From NCBI GenBank assembly GCA_041552775.1, contig JBFEKH010000095.1, positions 1 through 7,577 of the forward strand: DNA of 7,577 bases, read 5' to 3'. This DNA is from Allopontixanthobacter sp041552775 (GTDB lineage: Bacteria > Pseudomonadota > Alphaproteobacteria > Sphingomonadales > Sphingomonadaceae). The number at the start of each line of letters is the position of its first letter. Within the stretch, counting starts at the first letter, position 1. Positions 1 through 5,233 of the stretch are shown here, in pieces. Both the position numbers and the translations under genes were made by a program. Below the pieces are notes generated by a model, which saw nothing but the letters and a program-made list of their open reading frames with translations, ran no database searches and was not told where the DNA came from.

Positions 1-116
1 AGCGCCAGTTCACCATCGGCACAGGGCTCCACCGAAAATCCCGATGCTTTCAAAACATCGCAGAACAATTTCCGGTTTAGATCGTTGTCCTCGACAACGA
101 GCACTCTCTTCGCCAC
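1..116 (-). CDS. divK: DivK-type single-domain response regulator (N-terminal part)
   Basis: The reverse strand reads MAKRVLVVEDNDLNRKLFCD from a GTG at 116-114 and continues open for 38 codons to the window edge. This is the first beta strand and helix of a receiver domain, with the acidic pocket E9-D10 followed by N11 and the LNRKLF helix typical of DivK. The phosphorylated aspartate (near residue 53 in DivK) lies outside the window, so it cannot be checked. In alphaproteobacteria DivK is a cytoplasmic single-domain regulator that acts with the PleC/DivJ-type histidine kinases to control CtrA. The GTG start is chosen because the protein then begins like other DivK proteins. The frame stays open upstream without an ATG, and the Shine-Dalgarno match is weak. 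The gene is divergent from the DUF3572 operon, a neighbourhood that I recall as common in sphingomonads. Other single receiver proteins remain possible. Confidence 0.85.
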   Translation of the reverse strand, partial: MAKRVLVVEDNDLNRKLFCDVLKASGFSVEPCADGELA

Positions 117-208
117 TGACTGAACTGTCGCCCCAGTTGCATTTGCCCCCTCAACCAGATGCCGCCCCCTATTTTTGCCTGACCACTTTGTAATCTTTCC
201 ACAGGATA
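117..208. promoter_or_regulatory. Divergent spacer between divK and the DUF3572 operon
   Basis: This 92-base gap must carry the 5' signals of two oppositely oriented units. I could not find a well-spaced -35/-10 pair on either strand. TTGCCT (175-180) and TAATCT (191-196) on the plus strand are only 10 bases apart, too close for a standard promoter. No TTAA-N7-TTAA CtrA site is present. An AGGA at 203-206 sits only two bases before the TTG start of the plus-strand gene. The regulatory role is inferred from the gene arrangement, not from a motif. Confidence 0.35.
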
Positions 209-499
209 TTGACAATCACGAAAAACCCTCAACATTCCGAGCATTCGTCCGGTGATCCTGAATCGCTCGCTTTGTCCGCGCTGGCGTGGGTACTGAGCGA
301 CCAATCCCGGGCAGAACGGCTGCTGTCGCTGACCGGCCTGACGCCAGAAGTGTTGCGCAATAACCTCACCGATCGGCCGGTCATGGCAGCGGTTCTGGAG
401 TTTCTTGCGAATCACGAACCCGACCTGGTGCTGGCGGCCGATGCCCTGAATGTTACCCCGGCGACCTTGATCGCTGCCCACGAAAACCTGTCCAGATGA
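209..499 (+). CDS. DUF3572 family protein
   Basis: This 96-residue cytoplasmic protein has no signal peptide, membrane segment or cysteine. After a variable polar N-terminus (about 1-17) it has the DUF3572 pattern: a helix LALSALAWVLSD (about 20-31), then RAERLLSLTGLTPEVLR (about 34-50), and a C-terminal part with VLEFLANHEPDL and a small helix rich in alanine and leucine. The family has no known biochemical function that I can name. The start is a TTG, because no ATG or GTG exists between the upstream in-frame stop at 191-193 and the conserved region. The AGGA at 203-206 is closer to it than usual, so initiation may be weak. It is the first gene of the operon, divergent from divK and followed by the HAD gene after about 10 bases. 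The family call is fairly sure; the role is unknown. Confidence 0.8.
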   Translation: MTITKNPQHSEHSSGDPESLALSALAWVLSDQSRAERLLSLTGLTPEVLRNNLTDRPVMAAVLEFLANHEPDLVLAADALNVTPATLIAAHENLSR

Positions 500-509
500 G
501 ATGCCTTGT

Positions 510-1157
510 ATGAACCGCCCGCTGATAATCTCCGATTGCGATGAGGTCCTGCTGCATATGGTCGCGCATTTCCGCGATTGGCTGGGCGAAAGCCAGGGCG
601 TGACCTTCAAGATGGAGGGCAACAATTTCGCCAATGCGATGCGCTGGAATTCCACCGGGGAGGCAGTGGAAGAACGCGATATCTGGCGGCTTCTCGGCGG
701 GTTCTTCGACACCGAAATGGACCGGCAGTTGCCGATCGAGGGCGCGATTGCAGGGATCAACGCGATCGGCGAACATGCCGATGTGGTCATCCTGACCAAT
801 CTGACCGACGAGCGGCAGGAACGCCGCACGCGGCAATTGGCCGATCACGGGATCCACGCCCGGGTGTTCACCAACCAGGGGCCTAAGGGGCCGGCACTAG
901 CCGCCATCATGGAGGAGTATCAGCCGAGCCGCGCGATCTTCATCGATGATCTGCCGCAGCACCACAAATCCGCCGCTGATACCGTGCCAGACGTCATCAG
1001 GTTGCACCTTTGCGGGGAACCGATGCTGTCCCCTCATATCGAATGCGCGCATGTGGCAGGCGATGCCCATGCCCGGATCGACAATTGGGCGGAAGCAACT
1101 CCGTGGCTGCTCGCTCAACTTGATCAAGAACCCCTGCAACAGGAGAATGCATTGTGA
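510..1157 (+). CDS. HAD superfamily hydrolase
   Basis: A 215-residue cytoplasmic protein with all four HAD signatures. Motif I is SDCDEV, with nucleophile D9 and general acid D11. Motif II is the threonine in ILTNL (T96). The motif III lysine is K126 in QGPKGP. Motif IV is the acidic pair D146-D147 in IFIDDL. The segment between motifs I and II (about 15-85) is a helical C1-type cap. The set predicts a Mg-dependent, aspartyl-phosphate phosphohydrolase, but the substrate cannot be read from sequence. I place the start at the ATG at 510, giving MNRPLIISD, which matches how homologues begin. An in-frame ATG at 501, one base after the upstream stop, would add three residues; neither has a strong ribosome site. 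The stop overlaps the next start (GTGA), indicating translational coupling with the RidA-like gene. The family is secure; the specific activity is not. Confidence 0.88.
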   Translation: MNRPLIISDCDEVLLHMVAHFRDWLGESQGVTFKMEGNNFANAMRWNSTGEAVEERDIWRLLGGFFDTEMDRQLPIEGAIAGINAIGEHADVVILTNLTDERQERRTRQLADHGIHARVFTNQGPKGPALAAIMEEYQPSRAIFIDDLPQHHKSAADTVPDVIRLHLCGEPMLSPHIECAHVAGDAHARIDNWAEATPWLLAQLDQEPLQQENAL

Positions 1158-1615
1158 GCGCTGAAGCAAGATTGGCCCAACTGGGTATCGTCCTGCCCGC
1201 CGCCGCCGCACCAGTGGCCAGCTATGTGCCGGTCGTGGTGCACGGTAACATGGCTTATGTGTCGGGGCAGCTTCCGTTTGTGGACGGCAAACTGGTGACC
1301 GGCCGGCTGGGCGAAGATGTCTCGCTGGAAGACGGCATGGCGGCAGCACGGGCTTGCGGCCTGATGATCCTGGCGCAATTGCGGGCGAGTGAAATCTCGC
1401 TCGACCGGGTAGCCCGCATTGTGAAACTTGGTGCTTTTATCAGTTCAACTGCGGATTTCACCGACCAGCCAAAGGTCGCCAATGGTGCATCGGAATTGAT
1501 GTTCGAGGTGTTCGGAGACATTGGCCGTCACTCCCGCGCGGCAGTGGGCGTACCGGTCCTGCCGCTCGGCGCCGCAGTGGAAGTGGATGCGATCGTTGCT
1601 CTTAACGCCGATTGA
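1154..1615 (+). CDS. RidA/YjgF/YER057c/UK114 family protein
   Basis: A 153-residue cytoplasmic protein of the long RidA-like subgroup (the YjgF/UK114-like_1 type). Recognisable pieces are an N-terminal LGIVLP, then YVSGQLP (35-41), GRLGEDVSLEDG (about 50-61), a KLGAFI strand (91-96), VANGASELMFEVFG (108-121) and HSRAAVGVPVLPLGAAVEVDAI (126-147, quoted by its ends). R128 lies where RidA enzymes hold the substrate carboxylate, and E143 in AVEVDAI matches the conserved C-terminal glutamate. Classical RidA is a trimer that hydrolyses reactive enamines and imines such as 2-aminoacrylate; whether this subgroup does so is uncertain. The GTG start at 1154 overlaps the HAD stop by four bases and has a good AGGAG at 1141-1145 with eight bases spacing. 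The tail of the gene overlaps the probable start of the phosphodiesterase gene. Confidence 0.9.
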   Translation: MSAEARLAQLGIVLPAAAAPVASYVPVVVHGNMAYVSGQLPFVDGKLVTGRLGEDVSLEDGMAAARACGLMILAQLRASEISLDRVARIVKLGAFISSTADFTDQPKVANGASELMFEVFGDIGRHSRAAVGVPVLPLGAAVEVDAIVALNAD

Positions 1616-2390
1616 TAATTGGCGCGCCCCCGCTCCGCTGGCCAAGCGGGTTAGCTGGATGGGCGAATGGACCTATGCGCACCGAGGATTGCATTCGGGC
1701 GCTGTGCCGGAAAACAGTGCATCAGGCTTTGCCGCAGCCATCGCCGCCGGGCTCGGGATTGAATGCGATGTCCAGCGCAGCCAGGACGGGCGCGCCGTGG
1801 TGTTCCATGATTGGGAATTGGGCCGCCTGACGGGCGACGCCGGACCGGTCGCAGCCCGCAGTGCGGCGGACATCGAAAAGATCGCGCTGTCCGGCAATGG
1901 CGATCATATCCAAACTCTCGAACATTTTCTCGATCAGGTCGCGGGCCAGGTGCCGGTGCTGATCGAAATCAAAAGCCGCAATGATCGCCGCGTTCGCCCG
2001 CTGTGTCTGGCAGTTCACCGCGCGCTGGAAGGGTATCGCGGCCACCATGCAGTGATGAGCTTCGACCCGCGCGTATCGCGCTGGTTCGCGCGGCATTCGC
2101 CGAACACCGTGCGCGGACTGGTGGTGACCGAGGAGAATGCCAAGTCGCTGATTGGCAGGTGGCGGCGGCACAGCGCGCTGTGGGTCGCAAAGCCGAATTT
2201 CCTGGCCTATGATATTCGCGATCTGCCCAGTGCTTTCGCCGCGTCCCAGCGCCGCCGTGGCCTGCCGGTGCTGAGCTGGACCGTCCGATCCGAAGTCCAC
2301 CGGGAGCGTGTTTCGCGCCATGCCGATGCAGCAATAGCTGAAGGTGAAGGGATCGAGGGAGCAGCCCTGAGGGAAGGTGCTGAAGCGTGA
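1587..2390 (+). CDS. Glycerophosphodiester phosphodiesterase family protein
   Basis: With the ATG at 1587 the protein has 267 residues and a GDPD TIM-barrel. It shows AHRG (H32, R33), PEN (E43, N44), IECDVQ (E59, D61), VFHD (H74) and LIEIKS (E127, K129). These are the catalytic histidines and metal-binding acids of enzymes that split glycerophosphodiesters to glycerol 3-phosphate and an alcohol. Later conserved pieces are VMSFDPR, LAYDIRDLP and PVLSWTVRS. No signal peptide is evident, so it is probably cytoplasmic. The frame is open further back to 1521, but that stretch lies inside the RidA-like gene and reads as arginine- and tryptophan-rich filler. The 1587 ATG has GTGGAAG just before it and gives a 29-base overlap. 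The ATG at 1659 is a fallback, but it would remove residues just before the barrel. The stop overlaps the next GTG start. Confidence 0.88.
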   Translation: MRSLLLTPIDNWRAPAPLAKRVSWMGEWTYAHRGLHSGAVPENSASGFAAAIAAGLGIECDVQRSQDGRAVVFHDWELGRLTGDAGPVAARSAADIEKIALSGNGDHIQTLEHFLDQVAGQVPVLIEIKSRNDRRVRPLCLAVHRALEGYRGHHAVMSFDPRVSRWFARHSPNTVRGLVVTEENAKSLIGRWRRHSALWVAKPNFLAYDIRDLPSAFAASQRRRGLPVLSWTVRSEVHRERVSRHADAAIAEGEGIEGAALREGAEA

Positions 2391-3523
2391 GTGACGGGTC
2401 ACTGATCGCGCGCGTTGTCGCCAGCGTCGGCGCAATTGACCGAGACGAATGGGACCGGCTGGCGGGCAGCGACAATCCCTTCGTCAGCCATGATTTCCTG
2501 ACTGCGTTGGAGGATTCCGGCAGTGTCGGCCCCGGCACAGGATGGGACCCGGCGCCGATTGTGATCGAAGATGCCGCCGGCTCGCTGATGGGCGCCCTGC
2601 CGTCCTATGCCAAAGGCCACAGCCAAGGCGAATATGTGTTCGATCACGCCTGGGCCGACGCGTGGCACCGCGCAGGCGGCAGCTACTATCCCAAATTGCA
2701 GATCGCAGCGCCGTTCACCCCGGCAACCGGTCCGCGGGTATTGACCGGTCATGCGGCTTACGGTGTTCCGCTGCTGCGCGCTGCCGAGCAATTATGCGCC
2801 AGCAACAATTTCTCGTCCGCCCACGCGACCTTCATCGAGCCCGAACAATTGGGCATATTCGAGGAGGCCGGATGGCTATTGCGCAACGATATTCAGTTCC
2901 ACTGGGCCAACCGCGATTATCAGTCCTTCGATGATTTTCTGGCCGCTCTTTCATCTCGCAAACGCAAGGCGATCCGCAAGGAGCGCGCGGCTGCCGCGCA
3001 GGGAGTCACGTTTCGCCACTTGCCAGGTAGCCAGATTACCGAGGCCCATTGGGACGCATTCTGGGTGTTCTATCAGGACACCGGCGCACGCAAATGGGGT
3101 ACGCCCTATCTGACGCGGAAAGCATTCAGCCTGCTGGGCGAACGGATGGGAGACCGGATACTGCTGATGCTGGCCTATGAAGGGGATATGCCGATTGCCG
3201 GCGCGATCAATTTCATCGGGGAAAGCGCGCTGTATGGCCGGTATTGGGGATGTCTGGAGGAACGGCCATTCCTGCATTTCGAACTGTGTTACTATCAGGC
3301 GATTGATGCGGCAATTGAGCGTGGATTATCTCGGGTAGAGGCCGGGGCGCAGGGCCCGCACAAACTTGCTCGCGGCTATGAACCGGTCAAGACATGGTCG
3401 GCGCACTGGATTGCCGATCCCGGCTTTCGTGCTGCGGTGTCCGATTTTCTCGAGCGGGAACGCCAAGGCGTGGCGTCGGATCAGATGTTCCTTGGCGAAA
3501 GAACGCCGTTCAAGAAGGTTTAG
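2387..3523 (+). CDS. GNAT/FemAB-like protein (PF04339, DUF482 type)
   Basis: A 378-residue soluble protein of the peptidoglycan biosynthesis/recognition type (PF04339). It opens with the family's DRDEWDRLAG and NPFVSHDFLTALE pattern (about 18-42). It continues with SSYYPKLQ-like residues around 99-105, a basic SSRKRKAIRKER helix (189-200), GRYWG (284-288), LHFELCYYQAID (296-307) and GAQGPHKLARGYEP (320-333). The fold is a double GNAT-like domain related to FemAB aminoacyltransferases. Members are often annotated as N-acetyltransferases, but donor and acceptor are unknown. The GTG start overlaps the preceding stop (GTGA), with GAAGG at 2373-2377 nine bases ahead, so translation is coupled to the phosphodiesterase. 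It is the last gene of the operon. No signal peptide or membrane helix is visible, and length fits the family. The family is sure; the reaction is not. Confidence 0.9.
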   Translation: MSDGSLIARVVASVGAIDRDEWDRLAGSDNPFVSHDFLTALEDSGSVGPGTGWDPAPIVIEDAAGSLMGALPSYAKGHSQGEYVFDHAWADAWHRAGGSYYPKLQIAAPFTPATGPRVLTGHAAYGVPLLRAAEQLCASNNFSSAHATFIEPEQLGIFEEAGWLLRNDIQFHWANRDYQSFDDFLAALSSRKRKAIRKERAAAAQGVTFRHLPGSQITEAHWDAFWVFYQDTGARKWGTPYLTRKAFSLLGERMGDRILLMLAYEGDMPIAGAINFIGESALYGRYWGCLEERPFLHFELCYYQAIDAAIERGLSRVEAGAQGPHKLARGYEPVKTWSAHWIADPGFRAAVSDFLERERQGVASDQMFLGERTPFKKV

Positions 3524-3551
3524 ACCGTCAGCAATTGTGGCATTCAGCCGG

Positions 3552-3881
3552 TCAGGCGACTTTGCGAAAACCGGCGCTCAGCCATTCACGAGCGCGGCGC
3601 TGTGCCTCGGCAATTTCGCGAGCTGTCATTTCATCGGATACATCGGCGCGGCACCAGGATGCTTCTTCATGGCCCTGAACTGCGGCGAGATTGAACCATT
3701 TGTGCGCTTCGATAAGATCGCAATTTACGCAGTGACTGCCGGTCGAAAAGGCAACGCCAAGATTGTAATAGGCGGAAATTTCGCCAGCGGCGGCTTCGGC
3801 CAGGCAATTGGCTATGAGCAAATCGGCTGCTTCGCTGTCTGCGGGTAGTGCATCGGCCTGGTCGATAATGGTCAGTTTCAT
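3552..3881 (-). CDS. Small Sel1-repeat (SEL1-like) protein with a CxxC loop
   Basis: A 109-residue protein without an obvious signal peptide. It contains one clear Sel1/TPR-like unit, AYYNLGVAFSTG (about 37-48) followed by DLIEAHKWFNLAAVQGHEEA (55-74). A C-terminal helix, MTAREIAEAQRRAREWL (85-101), closes it as in related sphingomonad proteins. Sel1 repeats are helical protein-binding scaffolds, and no enzymatic function is suggested. The loop between the two helices of the repeat carries HCVNC (H50, C51, C54), with further C77, H60 and H71. In relatives I recall, this loop has no cysteines, so a redox or metal-binding role is possible but only inferred. The ATG at 3881 has only a weak GGGG upstream. 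The gene converges on the FemAB/GNAT-like gene with 28 bases between the stops and no visible terminator hairpin. Confidence 0.8.
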   Translation of the reverse strand: MKLTIIDQADALPADSEAADLLIANCLAEAAAGEISAYYNLGVAFSTGSHCVNCDLIEAHKWFNLAAVQGHEEASWCRADVSDEMTAREIAEAQRRAREWLSAGFRKVA

Positions 3882-4050
3882 GTGAAATACCCCGTTCGTG
3901 GCGGTTCCCTTTCCGCCGATGTCCGATTCCTCGGCCCTTTATGGTCAACAATTAGTTAACATCGACCGAAAAAAAGGTGGTTTCAGCCGGTTTTGCCTGT
4001 TGGGGCCGCCTTAATATTGGCTTGTTTAAGCACTGACTGCGTATTGCCGC

Positions 4051-4079
4051 TTGTATGCGTAAACTACGCCGCCTATAGG
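4051..4079 (+). promoter_or_regulatory. Candidate promoter of dksA
   Basis: TTGTAT (4051-4056) and TATAGG (4074-4079) are 17 bases apart, a spacing suited to a housekeeping sigma factor, and they point toward dksA. Transcription would begin near 4086 and leave a leader of about 87 bases. Both boxes are imperfect, and their assignment rests only on similarity and position. The spacer contains the inverted repeat listed separately. Confidence 0.4.
4057..4069. repeat. Perfect inverted repeat GCGTA-AAC-TACGC, possible operator
   Basis: The 13 bases form two exact 5-base arms around AAC. They lie wholly between the candidate -35 and -10 boxes of dksA. A further copy of the half-site, GCGTA, is at 4039-4043, exactly 18 bases upstream of the first arm. 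Palindromes in a promoter spacer are a common operator position, but a 5-base stem can arise by chance and no regulator is identified. Confidence 0.4.
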
Positions 4080-4105
4080 GCCGCAAAGCAGGTGAGCCTA
4101 AGCAG

Positions 4106-4119
4106 TCGGAAAAGTCCGA
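4106..4119 (+). repeat. Leader hairpin TCGGA-AAAG-TCCGA upstream of dksA
   Basis: A perfect 5-base stem with a four-base AAAG loop lies in the presumed dksA leader. GCC at 4096-4098 could pair with GGC at 4120-4122 across a seven-base bulge and lengthen it. No U-run follows, so it is not a standard terminator. A role in mRNA stability or translation is speculative. Confidence 0.35.
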
Positions 4120-4172
4120 GGCATTCTCAAGGGGCGGGATTTAACGTGTTTTTTAAGGTTTGAGAGGACCAG

Positions 4173-4631
4173 ATGGCCACTTCTGCAACCGACGAAAAAG
4201 AAATCTTCGAAAAAGCGAAGAAATCGATCGCGCATGATTACGTGCCGGGCGATGACGAACCCTATATGGGCGAAGCACAGCAGAATTACTTCCGCATGCT
4301 ACTGCTCGAATGGAAACGTTCGATCCACACCGCGTCCAGCGTGACGCTGCAATCCCTGCAGGACGGCCCGATCCGCGAAGCCGATCTCAATGATCGTGCC
4401 TCCAGCGAAACGGACTGGAGCATCGAACTGCGGACCCGCGACCGCCAACGCAAACTCATTTCCAAGATCGATGCCGCGTTGCGGCGGCTTGACGAGGGCG
4501 AGTACGGCTATTGCGAAGTTACCGGCGACCCTATCGGGTTGAAGCGGCTGATTGCCCGTCCGGTGGCAACCATGACGGTGGAAGCGCAGGAAGCACATGA
4601 GCGGCGCGAGAAAATTTCGCGCGACGATTGA
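4173..4631 (+). CDS. dksA: RNA polymerase-binding transcription factor DksA
   Basis: A 152-residue protein collinear with E. coli DksA (151 residues). The coiled-coil tip reads ADLNDRAS and carries D71 and D74, the same positions as the aspartates that E. coli DksA inserts into the polymerase secondary channel. ELRTRDRQRKLI (85-96) and the helix IDAALRRLDEGEYGYCE (99-115) follow. DksA works with ppGpp to adjust rRNA and amino-acid promoters. The zinc finger is degraded: C114 remains, but the other three cysteine positions are T117, T135 and A138, so zinc is probably not bound. This pattern is usual in alphaproteobacteria and is not a sign of decay. The ATG has AGAGGA at 4163-4168 close ahead. 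The gene stands alone, between a long leader and the PilZ gene, and could be cotranscribed with the latter across 152 bases. Confidence 0.93.
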   Translation: MATSATDEKEIFEKAKKSIAHDYVPGDDEPYMGEAQQNYFRMLLLEWKRSIHTASSVTLQSLQDGPIREADLNDRASSETDWSIELRTRDRQRKLISKIDAALRRLDEGEYGYCEVTGDPIGLKRLIARPVATMTVEAQEAHERREKISRDD

Positions 4632-4632
4632 C

Positions 4633-4652
4633 CCGGATCGGGACACTTCCGG
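4633..4652 (+). terminator. Weak hairpin after dksA, possible 3' end
   Basis: CCGGA (4633-4637) and TCCGG (4648-4652) can pair around a ten-base loop immediately after the dksA stop. An alternative fold, CCCG-GAT-CGGG (4632-4642), competes with it. There is no downstream T-run, so intrinsic termination is doubtful. Confidence 0.18.
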
Positions 4653-4783
4653 AATTCGGGCTTGCCTGTCAAAGGCGCTTAAAGCTTCATTAGCCAATCG
4701 CCGTTAATCGGGTCACATAACGCGCGATCGGAACGAAATCCGAGGCAAAGTAAGCAACCCGAGTGAAAGGTATCATCACGAAG

Positions 4784-5149
4784 ATGTCCGTTGTCGACAC
4801 CCGCAACATATCTCGTGACAGCCTGTTCCTGCTGGCCGAAGTCCGGCTGGAAAACACTGCTGCGGAATTCCGGGTAAAGGTTCGCAACCTCTCCGCTGGC
4901 GGCATGCTGGCAGAAGGAACCGTTCCTGTTGTGCCTGGGAATCGCCTCAAAATCTGCCTGCGCAATATTGGCTGGGTTGGCGGCTGCGTGGCGTGGGTCC
5001 AGGAAAATCGTTTCGGGATCGCTTTCGACCATGAAATCGATGCAAAGCAGGCCCGGGCGAAACCGGATGGCAATCAGCCAGGTGAAAATACGCAGCGGCA
5101 GTTCCTCCGATCGCATTCTGCCAAACCGGAAATGCTGCGCAAAATCTGA
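4784..5149 (+). CDS. PilZ domain protein (probable c-di-GMP receptor)
   Basis: With the ATG at 4784 this is a 121-residue protein holding a single PilZ domain. Both ligand signatures are present: RNISR (R7-R11, the RxxxR motif) and NLSAGG (N35, S37, G40, the [D/N]xSxxG motif), 28 residues apart. The later strands ICLRNIGWVGGCVAWV and FGIAFD (about 57-82) complete the barrel. Residues from about 87 onward are a hydrophilic, probably disordered tail. PilZ proteins bind cyclic di-GMP and pass the signal to partner proteins; the partner here is unknown. An in-frame GTG at 4763 would add seven residues, but homologues I recall begin near the MSVVDTR form. Neither start has a strong Shine-Dalgarno sequence. 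No membrane segment or second domain is visible. c-di-GMP binding is likely but inferred from motifs. Confidence 0.85.
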   Translation: MSVVDTRNISRDSLFLLAEVRLENTAAEFRVKVRNLSAGGMLAEGTVPVVPGNRLKICLRNIGWVGGCVAWVQENRFGIAFDHEIDAKQARAKPDGNQPGENTQRQFLRSHSAKPEMLRKI

Positions 5150-5164
5150 TTTCCGCGGGAAATC
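5148..5164. terminator. Perfect 7-base inverted repeat over the pilZ stop codon
   Basis: GATTTCC and GGAAATC pair exactly around a GCG loop, and the 5' arm begins inside the TGA stop of the PilZ gene. The hairpin could end or protect the transcript, though no T-run follows. It lies 69 bases ahead of the lipoprotein start, so a protein-binding site in that upstream region is also possible. Confidence 0.3.
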
Positions 5165-5233
5165 GCTCAAGTTCCAAAAGATAGGCATTATCGGTCCTGA
5201 CCAAGCGGCAACAAACTGCTAGGCGGTAATGCG

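Larger units (their letters stand above)
3882..4172. other. Intergenic region between the Sel1 gene and dksA
   Basis: This 291-base stretch carries no convincing gene. Its left part should hold the promoter of the leftward Sel1 gene. On the minus strand a TTGACC (3948-3943) resembles a -35 box, but no good -10 follows at 17 bases. The middle is AT-richer than the genes, with a run of seven A at 3969-3975. The right part has a candidate promoter (4051-4079) and a leader of roughly 90 bases for dksA with a small hairpin. It also contains TTAA at 4141-4144 and 4153-4156, eight bases apart. No riboswitch class was recognised. Confidence 0.6.

Noticed and set aside
453..857. Minus-strand reading frames opposite the HAD gene
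   Set aside because: They are mirror images of a gene with intact catalytic motifs and carry no motif of their own.
1521..1586. Longer N-terminus for the phosphodiesterase
   Set aside because: It overlaps the conserved C-terminus of the RidA-like gene and looks like out-of-frame filler rich in arginine and tryptophan.
3963..4000. Run of seven A with nearby GC-rich bases as an intrinsic terminator
   Set aside because: No good stem can be drawn next to the run on either strand.
3919..4014. Plus-strand 31-codon reading frame beginning MSDSSALYG
   Set aside because: It has no ribosome binding site, no recognisable similarity, and sits in the region expected to hold the Sel1 promoter.
4055..4078. 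Seven-codon frame MRKLRRL as a leader peptide for dksA
   Set aside because: It coincides with the candidate promoter, has no Shine-Dalgarno sequence, and would not be transcribed from that promoter.
4141..4156. TTAA...TTAA as a CtrA binding site
   Set aside because: The boxes are eight bases apart, whereas the usual site has seven, and the position would be downstream of the presumed start of transcription.
4916..4926. GGAAC-C-GTTCC palindrome as an EcfG-type promoter
   Set aside because: It is inside the PilZ coding region and lacks the 16-17 base gap between GGAAC and GTT.
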